Shown here piece by piece: positions 1 through 8,688 of a DNA stretch of 19,085 bases; the first letter of the stretch is position 1; each line of letters starts with the position of its first letter. The position numbers and the translations under genes were made by a program. The notes below the pieces were generated by a model that saw nothing but the letters and a program-made list of their open reading frames with translations, ran no database searches and was not told the DNA's origin. Source of the stretch: Nostoc sp. GT001 (GTDB lineage Bacteria > Cyanobacteriota > Cyanobacteriia > Cyanobacteriales > Nostocaceae); contig NZ_JAUDRJ010000003.1 in NCBI RefSeq assembly GCF_030382115.1, forward strand, positions 950,180 through 969,264. Reading direction: 5' to 3'.

Positions 1-90
1 TTTAGGAGAAAAGCAAACGTTTATGCTGTTTACGCCAATAGCTAGCTGTTGACAGTATAAAATAAACGGCAAATTAAGCGTGAACACCTT

Positions 91-158
91 GGCGTAGCCC
101 ACTGTACCTCTACGGGGAAGCAAGCTACGCGTAGCGTCTGTCTACGACACACTGCGCG
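91..158. repeat. Small dispersed GCGTAGC/GCTACGC repeat
   Basis: Non-coding sequence built from GGCGTAGCCC, CTCTACGGGG, and GCTACGCGTAGC blocks. The last of these, at 124-135, is a perfect 12-bp palindrome. Related blocks recur at about 3119-3160, 17636-17699 and 18690-18719 in this window. Such small dispersed repeats are common in Nostoc-type genomes. The rest of 1-241 shows no gene. Boundaries are approximate. Confidence 0.7.
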
Positions 159-241
159 AATTTAGAGAAGGTATTGCCACTTCCAGATTTTAATTGTCAT
201 AGTTACTCCCAGATTATGCTAATTCTTGTTAACTTAAAAGG

Positions 242-1702
242 ATGCTAATTAATGCTGAACTCCTACTGCAATACCAACGCTGTAAACGCCGACCTTTTCT
301 AGATATCCACGGTGACAAAAGTCAGCGCGATGCTCCCAATGAGTTGCTACGGAAACTCCAACAGGACAAAATCGCTCATCAGTTGAGTGCTTTGGCACAA
401 ATGACTTATCACCAACCAGATTATTCTTATGGAAACTGGGAAAAGGCAGAGAAGGCAACTTTAGAATTGATGCAGCGTGGGGTTGAATACATCTATAAAG
501 GAGTACTGTTAGCAAATTATTCCGAAGCAGACACTCTGCTAAGTCGTCCAGATTTACTCGTGAAACAACCAGGACAATCCCATTTTGGAGATTGGATCTA
601 TGTCCCGGCAAATATTGAACTGGGTAAGCGCCCTAAGCAAGAATATCAGGTTGTCGCTGCATTTCATGCCCAAGTTTTGGCAACAGTGCAGGGAGTTGCA
701 CCTGAAACAGCTTCGCTGATATTGCGAAGTAAAAATACAAATTATGCAGTGGATCTGTTTAAATGGATGCCACGGATGCAGCAGATTCTAGAAGAATTTA
801 TTCAAGTTTTAGAGTCACCGAATCCGCCAGAGGTGTTTATTTCTCGCCAAAAGTGCAATTTTTGCCATTGGTATAGTGAATGTTATGCGATCGCTCAATC
901 TGAAAAACATCTCTCACTACTACCAGGTGTAACACCCCTGCGCTACACTCAACTCCAAGCCTTAGACATTAACACGCTGGAATCTCTTGCTAACACCAGT
1001 CCCAGCAGCTTAGAAAAGCTACTTGGTTTTGACACCGAAGTAGCGCCCAAATTGGTAGTGCAAGCTCAATCTGTGCTAGAAAAACGACCTTTAATTTTAC
1101 CCTACCCGCTACCAACAGAAGATATTACATTCACAGCGCCCATAGAGCTTTATTTTGATATTGAAGCCCAGCCAGACTTAGATTTAGATTATCTCTTAGG
1201 AGTTTTAGTTGTTAATAGACAAGCTAATACAGAACAATTTTATTCTTTTTTAGCAGACAAACCAGAAGACGAAGAATTAGTTTGGCAGCAATTTTTGGAT
1301 TTGGTTTGGCAATATCCCGAAGCGCCTATTTATCATTTTTGTGTCTACGAGTTTGATACAGTCAAACGGTTGGCAAAACTTTACGGCACTCCACACTCCT
1401 TAGTGCGTCCTGTACTGAATCGATTTGTGGATGTGTATGAACAATTAACCCAAAGTGTAGCATTGCCCGTAGAAAGCTATGCCTTGAAAGCGATCGCTCG
1501 TTGGATAGGATTTGAGTGGCGTGATAAAGAAGCCAGTGGTGCCAAGTGTATTTACTGGTACGATCAATGGTTAGAAACAGGCGATCGCACCTTACTGGAA
1601 ATTATTCAACGCTACAATGAAGATGACTGCCGCGCCACCCTTAAAGTCAAAGATTGGCTTGTCAACTTTTTTCAAGATGAATATGATTTACGACTAGCTT
1701 AA
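242..1702 (+). CDS. TM0106 family RecB-like nuclease with RNase H-like exonuclease domain
   Basis: A 486-residue predicted cytosolic protein with two nuclease modules. The N-terminal half (about 1-220) resembles RecB/Cas4/AddB PD-(D/E)XK nucleases: Cys14 in QRCKRR, an RPD motif followed by a beta strand and IELGKRPK, then the cluster Cys205-x2-Cys208-x5-Cys214. One distal and three clustered cysteines is the Fe-S arrangement of Cas4 and AddB. The C-terminal half (about 300-480) is a DEDD-type RNase H-like domain, with Asp306/Glu308 in FDIE, a middle YEFD motif and Asp461/Asp462 in YNEDDC. This order matches the TM0106 family, whose biological role is not established. The ATG at 242 abuts an AAAAGG sequence, but the family-like N-terminus supports it. 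No cas genes or helicase flank it, so a DNA or RNA repair/processing role is inference. Confidence 0.88.
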   Translation: MLINAELLLQYQRCKRRPFLDIHGDKSQRDAPNELLRKLQQDKIAHQLSALAQMTYHQPDYSYGNWEKAEKATLELMQRGVEYIYKGVLLANYSEADTLLSRPDLLVKQPGQSHFGDWIYVPANIELGKRPKQEYQVVAAFHAQVLATVQGVAPETASLILRSKNTNYAVDLFKWMPRMQQILEEFIQVLESPNPPEVFISRQKCNFCHWYSECYAIAQSEKHLSLLPGVTPLRYTQLQALDINTLESLANTSPSSLEKLLGFDTEVAPKLVVQAQSVLEKRPLILPYPLPTEDITFTAPIELYFDIEAQPDLDLDYLLGVLVVNRQANTEQFYSFLADKPEDEELVWQQFLDLVWQYPEAPIYHFCVYEFDTVKRLAKLYGTPHSLVRPVLNRFVDVYEQLTQSVALPVESYALKAIARWIGFEWRDKEASGAKCIYWYDQWLETGDRTLLEIIQRYNEDDCRATLKVKDWLVNFFQDEYDLRLA

Positions 1703-1916
1703 ATAATTTCGTATTTTCTAAAGGTTTTCAAATTCAAAATTCGTCTTGCAAAGTCTGAGTAAAGGAAACATCTGCTCAGATTTTCCCCAAGATTAAAAAA
1801 GCTTTATTTTATAAGGATTTTCAGGCTTATATCTGTCAAATTCTTTATTTAATTGATATTATTCTTAGAGACGTAAATTTGGACGTTTCTATAAATACTT
1901 ATCTAATAAAAAAACT

Positions 1917-3101
1917 ATGCAGATAATTAAAAAAATCTTCGTATTTCCAAAAATTCTTTACATTTTGATTTTAATTGTAATTATTAGCTTCATATTCGCA
2001 AACTTACCGTCAAATGGTGTTGAAGTCAGTAGTATAGAATTTATCGGAGAAGCCAACTTACCAAAAAGTCTAATCTTTCAAAACACTGAAGTTGGAGGTT
2101 TATCTGGAATTACATATAATCCAAAAAACAACCTTTATTATGCTATCTCTGATGATCGTGGACAAAAAGCTGCTGCTCGTTTCTACACCTTGAAAATCGA
2201 CTTTAGTAAAGGTTCCTTACAAAAAGGTGGAATTATTCCAGTCAGCGTTACCACATTATTAAATGAAAATGGTCAAACATTTCGACCTAGTGAAACTGAT
2301 ACAGAAGGTATCGCATTAACTAATAAAGCAACCGTATTTGTTTCTTCTGAAGGCGATGCTGCAAAATTAATTAATCCTTTTATTAAAGAGTTCTCGCTAT
2401 CTTCTGGCAGAGAAATTGCAACACTCCCTATACCAAATAAATTTTTACCAGATAAAGCTAGTCAACAAGGTATCCGCAACAATTTGGCTTTTGAAAGCCT
2501 CACAATTACACCCGATAATAAGCATCTATTCACAGCCACCGAAAATGCTCTAATTCAAGATGGTGTTGCAGCTAAACCTAATATCGGTAGCCCTTGCCGA
2601 ATTTTGCAATACAACTTGCTCAACAACCAGTCAGAAAAGGAATTTCTTTACCAAACTGAACCAGTTGCACCATTTTTGAATCTGATTGGCAAATTTGCTA
2701 GTGGATTACCTGATTTACTTGCTCTCGATAATCAAGGACACTTCTTAAGTTTAGAAAGGTCTTTTACTGGTTTAGGATTTGCGATTTCCTTATTTCAGAT
2801 TTCTTTAGAAGAAGCTGATGATATTCATAATATTGATAGCCTTTTAGCAGTTGACTCCAAAAATATTAAACCTGTTAAGAAAAAACTGCTGTTAGATTTG
2901 AGAAAATTAGATGTACTGCTAGACAACATCGAAGGCTTAACTCTTGGACCAAAACTACCGGATGGTCAACAATCATTAATTATTATCAGTGATAACAATT
3001 TTAACTCCCTGCAACGCACCCAAATACTGGCCTTTAAAATTAAAATTGAAAATCCACTTATTAGATTATTACGCCGTTTCATCCCAAATTTTAACCTTTA
3101 A
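1917..3101 (+). CDS. Membrane-anchored esterase-like/phytase-like domain protein
   Basis: A 394-residue protein with one hydrophobic segment at about residues 8-29 (FVFPKILYILILIVIISFIF), preceded by lysines; it acts as a signal anchor or uncleaved signal peptide, so the rest is probably periplasmic. The body has motifs expected for the phytase-like esterase domain (PF13449 type): GGLSGI (60-65), SDDRG (78-82), DTEGI (128-132), ESLTITPD, and DNIEG near 336-340. These are loops of a beta-propeller in which acidic residues may bind metal. The substrate cannot be read from the sequence; secreted phosphate-ester hydrolysis is only the family suggestion. The gene is AT-rich and stands alone, 214 bp after the upstream gene. 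The ATG lacks a clear Shine-Dalgarno sequence, but it places the hydrophobic segment correctly. Confidence 0.75.
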   Translation: MQIIKKIFVFPKILYILILIVIISFIFANLPSNGVEVSSIEFIGEANLPKSLIFQNTEVGGLSGITYNPKNNLYYAISDDRGQKAAARFYTLKIDFSKGSLQKGGIIPVSVTTLLNENGQTFRPSETDTEGIALTNKATVFVSSEGDAAKLINPFIKEFSLSSGREIATLPIPNKFLPDKASQQGIRNNLAFESLTITPDNKHLFTATENALIQDGVAAKPNIGSPCRILQYNLLNNQSEKEFLYQTEPVAPFLNLIGKFASGLPDLLALDNQGHFLSLERSFTGLGFAISLFQISLEEADDIHNIDSLLAVDSKNIKPVKKKLLLDLRKLDVLLDNIEGLTLGPKLPDGQQSLIIISDNNFNSLQRTQILAFKIKIENPLIRLLRRFIPNFNL

Positions 3102-3118
3102 CCGTATAGAAATAAAAG

Positions 3119-3160
3119 TGCGTAGGCGTAGCCCGACTTCGGCAAAGCTCAGTGACCATC
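3119..3160. repeat. Small dispersed repeat, second copy
   Basis: GCGTAGGCGTAGCCC followed by ACTTCGGC and AGCTCAGTGACC, a block type of the same dispersed family as at 91-158. It lies 18 bp after the phytase-like gene. The remainder of the 3102-3441 spacer is AT-rich and I see no gene, RNA or convincing promoter in it. Confidence 0.6.
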
Positions 3161-3441
3161 GTAGATATCGCAGCTTGACTTCTATTTAGTTATTTTTGAT
3201 TATTCCTGTGTATTCACGGAATCTACTAAGTAACTTTATCTAGCTTATTTATAGTTTACGTGTAATTTCTCAACCGTACTCCTTAATAAATATGTTACAC
3301 AATGTTTAGCAGCTTTTGCACACAGCTTAAGCATATTTACAGCATATAATTAATTTTCTCAAAGTTCAGATATTTCTGAGATTTAAATTTAATAATTAGC
3401 TAGACTGAATTAAAGTATTTTGCCAATAACATTTTTTATAA

Positions 3442-5073
3442 ATGATTTTTATGCCAGAAAATAAAAGTGAGAGTATGGTAGGGCAAAAAGCAGAATTAGA
3501 CGATTACATCGGACACTTTTTAAACAATCGCTATTTAATCAGAGATTTGATTGGCAAAGGGGGTATGGGTAGAGTTTATCTAGCAGAAGATACTGCTAAA
3601 GGCGGTATGCCGATCGCAATCAAAATCCTATCACTTAGTTTGTCAAACCAACAAATGTCTCAACGTTTTGCCAGAGAGATTTTTATTGGCGCTCAATTGG
3701 GTCGCAAAAGTAAACATATCGTTCGCATTTTAAGTTATGGAGTTACTGAGGATAAAACTCCATTTTATGTAATGGAATACCTGCAAGGAAAAAATCTCAA
3801 ACAAATTCTGAAAATTCAGCCCTTAACAATATCGAAGTTTTTAGAAATTTGTAATCAAATTTGTTTGGGTTTACAATGTGCCCACCAAGGTATCAGTCTT
3901 AAAGGAGAAATTTATCCTATTGTTCACAGAGATATTAAACCAGAAAATATATTTATTGCTGAAGATACTAAAAAAGGTGAAATTGTTAAAATACTAGATT
4001 TTGGTATTGCCAAGTTTTTAACAGAGCGAAGCGGGATGACCCTAACAGATTCTTTTATTGGCAGTTTGCCTTACTGTTCTCCAGAACACATGGAAGGGCG
4101 TAAACTGCTAGATGTCCGCTCTGATATTTATAGTTTGGGAGTATTAATGTTTGAGATGCTGACAGGAAAACACCCATTTCAAACAAAAAGTAACTCCTTT
4201 GGTACTTGGTATCAAGCCCATCGCTTTCAAATGCCACCTACAGTTGAAGAAGTAAATCCGCAAGTTAAAATACCAGAAATATTAGAAAAAATATTGATGA
4301 GTTGTTTAGCTAAAGAAGTCAGCGATCGCCCTCAGAATATCAACCAAATATTAGAAGATTTAGAAAAAGTTAATGCTCAAGTTAATAATGTTATTTATAG
4401 TAACAGTACCGACATTATTAAAGTATCACTTCCAGTTCAATTAGTACCTGCAACTTTACTATCAGAAAAAGAGTGTTTGCAGAAAAATTGGCCTAAAAAT
4501 AAACCAATTGCGCCAATTGGATTTCCCCATTTACTACAGACTCCTCAAAGACCTATACCAACTTTTTGGGCAATGTTGCCCAAACAAGAGATTGCAAAAT
4601 TTTTGGATAAAATACATAGTACTGAATTTATTAGTAAAATGAATGTGTACCCGATGCTACTTTGGGTAACAGTACTATATGACGCTCAACCTTCTACAAC
4701 TAAGTGGCTACCTTATTTTCTGGATCTAAAAGATAATAAGAGTCAAAATATAGCGCGTAGTTTAGCAGAAGTAGGCTACTATCATTTACTATTTTTTCCC
4801 TTAGAAGATCCAACTCATTGCTCTCATGTAACGACTTTAAATCTCACAGCTAAACAGCGTCAACAACTTGTAGATTGGTTAGATACTAGTCAACAGTCAA
4901 ATGAATTAATTTTGCCTAGTCAAGCCAAAAATATTCTAAAAACAGAGTACGAAAAGCTGAAGTTAGATATATTACGAAACTTAGCCACACATCAAAAATC
5001 TGAGACAGAAGTTTTAAAAACTTGGATGAATAAATTTTTGGAAATGTTTTTGAAAATGCTATTACCTCGTTGA
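3442..5073 (+). CDS. Eukaryotic-type serine/threonine protein kinase with C-terminal cyanobacterial extension
   Basis: A 543-residue kinase. The catalytic domain (about 31-305) is complete: glycine loop GKGGMG (38-43), Lys61 in AIK, Glu79 in the C helix, HRD at 162-164 with Lys166 and Asn169, DFG at 186-188, SPE at 213-215, Asp228 and Arg296. All catalytic residues are present, so it should be active. No transmembrane helix, PASTA or histidine-kinase module follows. Instead a globular domain (about 350-520) is shared with the next gene, with blocks NKPI, FPHLL-TPQ, PMLLWVTVLY and KWLPYFLDL. This may bind a partner or ligand, but I do not know it. Its stop lies 74 bp before the second kinase, so the two may be co-transcribed. 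A start at the ATG nine bases downstream (3451) is equally possible; neither has a good ribosome-binding site. Confidence 0.92.
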   Translation: MIFMPENKSESMVGQKAELDDYIGHFLNNRYLIRDLIGKGGMGRVYLAEDTAKGGMPIAIKILSLSLSNQQMSQRFAREIFIGAQLGRKSKHIVRILSYGVTEDKTPFYVMEYLQGKNLKQILKIQPLTISKFLEICNQICLGLQCAHQGISLKGEIYPIVHRDIKPENIFIAEDTKKGEIVKILDFGIAKFLTERSGMTLTDSFIGSLPYCSPEHMEGRKLLDVRSDIYSLGVLMFEMLTGKHPFQTKSNSFGTWYQAHRFQMPPTVEEVNPQVKIPEILEKILMSCLAKEVSDRPQNINQILEDLEKVNAQVNNVIYSNSTDIIKVSLPVQLVPATLLSEKECLQKNWPKNKPIAPIGFPHLLQTPQRPIPTFWAMLPKQEIAKFLDKIHSTEFISKMNVYPMLLWVTVLYDAQPSTTKWLPYFLDLKDNKSQNIARSLAEVGYYHLLFFPLEDPTHCSHVTTLNLTAKQRQQLVDWLDTSQQSNELILPSQAKNILKTEYEKLKLDILRNLATHQKSETEVLKTWMNKFLEMFLKMLLPR

Positions 5074-5147
5074 AATTCTGCTAACAAAATCAAAATGCTT
5101 GCCACCATTAACTAACAAGATTTTTATGTGTTTATTGCTAACTTTAA

Positions 5148-6701
5148 ATGGACTCAGCATCAGAGGTGAACAAAGTGAATCAAAGCCCATTTACATCTCC
5201 AAGTAGTACGGGCTTACTTGCCAATCGTTATCAACTCAAGCAATTAATTGGCAGCGGTGGCATGGGTGAAGTTTTTTTAGCGAATGATGTTTTGTTAGGA
5301 GGTATACCAGTTGCTATCAAGTTTTTGACTCAAACTGTTGCTAATACTAAGATGCAACAAGACTTTGCTCGTGAAGCTTTAATGAGTGCAGCCTTGAGTC
5401 AAAAGAGCGTACATATAGTGCGGGCTTATGATTATGGTGTGAATGAGAAAGGAAAACCATACTATGTCATGGAATATCTATGTGGCAAGAGTTTAAAGGA
5501 TTTAATTCCGCTATCTCTGCCCATGTTTTTGACTCTCGTTCGCCAAATTTGTTTGGGCTTACAGTGTGCCCATCAAGGGATTAATATTGATGGCAAAATT
5601 TGTCCGTTGGTTCATCGAGATATCAAGCCTGCCAATATATTAGTTATTCCCGATCCGATATTGGGTCAGTTAGTTAAAATTCTCGATTTTGGTATTGCCA
5701 GATTTTTGAATTATACATCAACAGCTAGTACAAGTAGCGGATTTAACGGCACTTTACCCTACTGTTCTCCAGAACAGCTAGATGGGGAAAAACTAGATAG
5801 TCGTTCTGATATTTATAGCCTGGGCGTGATGATGTTTGAAATGCTTACAGGCAAAAAACCTTGGCAACCGGAAACTGATTACTTTGGTGCTTGGTATAAA
5901 GCACATCACTTTGAAGCACCAAAAACGATCGCAGATGTTAAACCTACTCTTAAAATACCTCAAAAACTCAATAATTTAATTATGGCTTGTCTGGCTAAAA
6001 AAGTAAGCGATCGCCCTCAAAATATCGCTGAAATTTTACAAGTTTTAAATAGTTTAGAACAGTCTAATTGTCACAGTTTACCTACAAATTTTGCCTCTAA
6101 CTCCGTTCTTAGCCGCCCCTTAAATTCCCCATTGCCAATCACAGTAGAACAAAGCTATCGGCAACTTTTGTGGCCTCCAAATAAACCAATTCAAGAAATT
6201 GTTTTTCCCCAGCTTCTAGACACCCCACAAGGCTCTATAACAGCGCTATGGTTAATGTTGTCTAAACAAGAAATCAAAAATTATGCGGTTTCTACCCGTT
6301 ATAACCAGTTTGTCTTTGTGACATCCCCTCATCCGATGCTGTTGTGGGTAACTGTACTCTACAATCGGCAATTGGCTCCTAAGTGGCTACCCTGCTACTT
6401 AGATATGCAAAATACTCAAAATCTTAAGATGGTAGGTCTTCTGTCCGAAAATGAACAATATCCTTTGATTTTCTTTACTCTGGAAGCACCACATTCTTGT
6501 ATAAAGGTTCTCAGCAGTCGCATTGAGCCAACTCAGCGGCAAATGTTGAAAACTTGGGTGCAACAGAGTCATCGTCTACCGCCAGTTTCTCAACCCCAAT
6601 TGAGCAAACAGCTATTGAAGCAGCAGTATAAACAAATGCAATCCAGAATGTTGCAACATCTGGAATCAGAGCCACAAGTTGTATTATCACGGTCTTTTTA
6701 A
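5148..6701 (+). CDS. Eukaryotic-type serine/threonine protein kinase, paralogue of the upstream kinase
   Basis: A 517-residue kinase with an intact catalytic domain (about 28-303): GSGGMG (35-40), Lys58, Glu76, HRD 156-158, Lys160, Asn163, DFG 180-182, SPE 207-209, Asp221 and Arg289. It aligns end to end with the previous gene, including the C-terminal domain (about 342-505: NKPIQEIVFPQLL, HPMLLWVTVLY, KWLPCYLD). A HIP1 octamer sits at the same codons (SDRP) in both genes, at 4322 and 6007. This indicates an old tandem duplication that has diverged. No membrane segment is visible, so a cytosolic signalling role is likely. Substrates are unknown. A 74-bp spacer without a terminator separates the pair. 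The tail ends in a Gln-rich helix. I assign no gene symbol, because cyanobacterial kinase names do not follow from sequence alone. Confidence 0.92.
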   Translation: MDSASEVNKVNQSPFTSPSSTGLLANRYQLKQLIGSGGMGEVFLANDVLLGGIPVAIKFLTQTVANTKMQQDFAREALMSAALSQKSVHIVRAYDYGVNEKGKPYYVMEYLCGKSLKDLIPLSLPMFLTLVRQICLGLQCAHQGINIDGKICPLVHRDIKPANILVIPDPILGQLVKILDFGIARFLNYTSTASTSSGFNGTLPYCSPEQLDGEKLDSRSDIYSLGVMMFEMLTGKKPWQPETDYFGAWYKAHHFEAPKTIADVKPTLKIPQKLNNLIMACLAKKVSDRPQNIAEILQVLNSLEQSNCHSLPTNFASNSVLSRPLNSPLPITVEQSYRQLLWPPNKPIQEIVFPQLLDTPQGSITALWLMLSKQEIKNYAVSTRYNQFVFVTSPHPMLLWVTVLYNRQLAPKWLPCYLDMQNTQNLKMVGLLSENEQYPLIFFTLEAPHSCIKVLSSRIEPTQRQMLKTWVQQSHRLPPVSQPQLSKQLLKQQYKQMQSRMLQHLESEPQVVLSRSF

Positions 6702-6764
6702 CGTATAATTCGCACCTGTGAAATACGTAATAAAAATAATTCCTAATTCCTAACTCCGAAACAC

Positions 6765-6793
6765 TTGACAAGTAAAGAAAAAATAGTGATAAT
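6765..6793 (+). promoter_or_regulatory. Sigma-70-type promoter for tRNA-Asp
   Basis: A perfect -35 box TTGACA (6765-6770), a 17-nt spacer and GATAAT (6788-6793, one mismatch from TATAAT). Transcription would begin near 6800, about 12 nt before the mature tRNA 5' end at 6812. It is the best consensus promoter in the window. Confidence 0.85.
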
Positions 6794-6811
6794 AGCAAAG
6801 TTGCCAAACAA

Positions 6812-6885
6812 GGGATTGTAGTTCAATTGGTTAGAGCACCGCCCTGTCAAGGCGGAAGCTGCGGGTTCGAGCCCCGTCAGTCCCG
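6812..6885 (+). tRNA. tRNA-Asp (GTC)
   Basis: A 74-nt cloverleaf. The acceptor stem GGGATTG (6812-6818) pairs with CAGTCCC (6878-6884) with one G-T pair. The discriminator base is G6885, as expected for aspartate. The anticodon stem CCGCC/GGCGG (6839-6843/6851-6855) encloses loop CTGTCAA with anticodon GTC at 6846-6848. The D arm contains GTTC...GAGC and the T arm GCGGG-TTCGAGC-CCCGT. The 3' CCA is not encoded, so it must be added after transcription. It lies 134 bp upstream of gltX on the same strand. Confidence 0.97.
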
Positions 6886-6907
6886 TTCTAAAAATTATGA
6901 GTAGCAA

Positions 6908-6926
6908 ATCACCTAACTTAGGTGAT
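6908..6926 (+). terminator. Hairpin after tRNA-Asp, possible weak terminator
   Basis: ATCACCT (6908-6914), loop AACTT, AGGTGAT (6920-6926): a perfect 7-bp stem 22 nt after the tRNA. Only a weak T-rich stretch (ATTGGATTTTG) follows, so it may be a processing or attenuation structure rather than a true terminator. Confidence 0.4.
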
Positions 6927-7019
6927 ATTGGATTTTGAATTACCCAAAGAGGTTGACTCAGAATTCAAAGTTTAAATATAAGCTACATTTATCATGCTTC
7001 GCGAAAGAGAGAATTAACT

Positions 7020-8465
7020 GTGACTGTTAGAGTCCGTATTGCGCCGAGTCCAACCGGAAATTTACATATTGGTACAGCTAGAACCGCTGTATTCAACTGG
7101 TTATTTGCCCGTCACCACGGCGGTAAATTTATACTGCGAATAGAAGATACAGATTTAGAGCGATCGCGTCCCGAATACACCGACAATATTCTTGAAGGAT
7201 TGCGCTGGCTAGGACTGAACTGGGATGAAGGGCCATTTTTCCAATCCCAACGCCTGGATCTTTATAAAGAAGCAGTAGAAAAACTGCTAGCTCAAGGATT
7301 AGCCTATCGCTGCTACACTACTTCCGAAGAACTAGAGGCGCTCCGAGAAGCTCAAAAAGCCAGAGGCGAAGCACCTCGCTATGACAACCGTCACCGCAAC
7401 CTCACCCCAGAACAACGCGCCGCCTTTGAAGCCGAAGGTCGCTCCTTTGTGATTCGCTTCAAAATCGAAGATGGGCGGGAAATTGTCTGGAACGATCTAG
7501 TAAGGGGAAAGATGTCTTGGCGAGGTAGCGATTTAGGTGGTGATATGGTCATCGCCCGCGCTTCAGAAGAGGGTAGCGGTCAACCTTTATACAACTTTGT
7601 CGTTGTAGTGGATGACATTGATATGCAAATCACCCATGTCATCCGGGGAGAAGACCACATCGCCAACACCGCCAAGCAAATTCTGCTGTATGAAGCAATG
7701 GGTGCAAAAATCCCAGAGTTTTCCCATACGCCATTAATTTTGAATATGGAAGGGCGCAAGCTTTCTAAGCGAGATGGCGTCACTTCCATTTCTGACTTCC
7801 AGAAAATGGGCTTTACTGCTGAAGGTTTGGTAAATTACATGACATTGCTGGGTTGGTCGCCACCAGACTCGACGCAAGAAATATTTACCTTAGAATCAGC
7901 TGCTAAAGAATTTGGCTTTGAGCGTGTAAATAAAGCAGGTGCAAAGTTTGACTGGGACAAGCTGGATTGGTTGAACAGTCAATATATTCACAAAACGCCA
8001 GTAGATAAACTCACAGATTTACTCATCCCCTTTTGGGAAGCAGCTGGCTATAAATTTGATGGTGGACGCGATCGCCCCTGGTTAGAACAGTTAGTAACTT
8101 TAATTAGTCAGAGTTTGACTCGCTTGGTAGATGGAGTAGCTCAAGGCCAATTGTTTTTTAGCGACAGAGTTGAATTTAGCGAGGAAAGCAGTACACAACT
8201 GAAGCAAGAAGGCTCGGCGGCTGTTCTTGAAGCGATTGTCACAGCTTTAGACAATCAGCCGCAACTGTCAGAAGCCGCCGCCCAGGAGATTATTAAACAA
8301 GTTGTGAAAGAACAAAAAGTCAAAAAAGGCTTAGTGATGCGATCGCTCCGAGCAGCTTTAACTGGAGATGTTCATGGCCCCGACTTGATCCAATCTTGGT
8401 TACTACTAAATCAGATTGGTTTAGATAAACCGCGCTTGAGTCGGGCTATGACGGAAGCTAAGTAG
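7020..8465 (+). CDS. gltX: Glutamyl-tRNA synthetase
   Basis: A 481-residue class I aminoacyl-tRNA synthetase that attaches glutamate to tRNA-Glu in the cytoplasm. The Rossmann catalytic core shows RIAPSPTG (6-13), the HIGH-type motif HIGT (16-19), FILRIEDTD, and the KMSKS-type loop KLSKR (247-251). The C-terminal third is the anticodon-binding helical domain. In cyanobacteria this enzyme is normally non-discriminating and also charges tRNA-Gln, with GatCAB amidating the product; that is family knowledge, not visible here. Glu-tRNA also feeds tetrapyrrole synthesis, and chlD lies 6 kb away, although the distance argues against a common operon. The GTG start gives the canonical [14 protein letters not shown]-terminus and has a purine-rich AGAGAG upstream. 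Length and motifs are normal. Confidence 0.98.
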   Translation: MTVRVRIAPSPTGNLHIGTARTAVFNWLFARHHGGKFILRIEDTDLERSRPEYTDNILEGLRWLGLNWDEGPFFQSQRLDLYKEAVEKLLAQGLAYRCYTTSEELEALREAQKARGEAPRYDNRHRNLTPEQRAAFEAEGRSFVIRFKIEDGREIVWNDLVRGKMSWRGSDLGGDMVIARASEEGSGQPLYNFVVVVDDIDMQITHVIRGEDHIANTAKQILLYEAMGAKIPEFSHTPLILNMEGRKLSKRDGVTSISDFQKMGFTAEGLVNYMTLLGWSPPDSTQEIFTLESAAKEFGFERVNKAGAKFDWDKLDWLNSQYIHKTPVDKLTDLLIPFWEAAGYKFDGGRDRPWLEQLVTLISQSLTRLVDGVAQGQLFFSDRVEFSEESSTQLKQEGSAAVLEAIVTALDNQPQLSEAAAQEIIKQVVKEQKVKKGLVMRSLRAALTGDVHGPDLIQSWLLLNQIGLDKPRLSRAMTEAK

Positions 8466-8500
8466 CGATTACTTCCAGATTTTAGAAATATTTCAGATTT

Positions 8501-8526
8501 TAGGGGCGCACAAACGTGTGCCCTTA
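8501..8526 (+). terminator. GC-rich hairpin downstream of gltX
   Basis: An 11-bp stem (TAGGGGCGCAC with GTGTGCCCTTA, two G-T pairs) around loop AAAC, 36 nt after the gltX stop. Its position suits a transcription terminator, but no T tract follows. Similar GGGGCGCA hairpins are frequent dispersed elements in cyanobacterial spacers, so it could be a repeat instead. Confidence 0.5.
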
Positions 8527-8688
8527 TCCATAAGGTAAAGCAACTATGGGAACAAGAAATAATTGACTAATTACTAATGAATTATCCCCAATTTCACATC
8601 TAAAATAGGTAGTCAATTCTCCTCATGTTGGGAACTTGGTGTGTAAAATTAATGTCTTCAAAAACACTTAGAAGCAAACGTAATTACA

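Noticed and set aside
2989..3189. 66-residue plus-strand frame at the end of the phytase-like gene
   Set aside because: It is out of frame inside a supported gene and then runs through a dispersed repeat.
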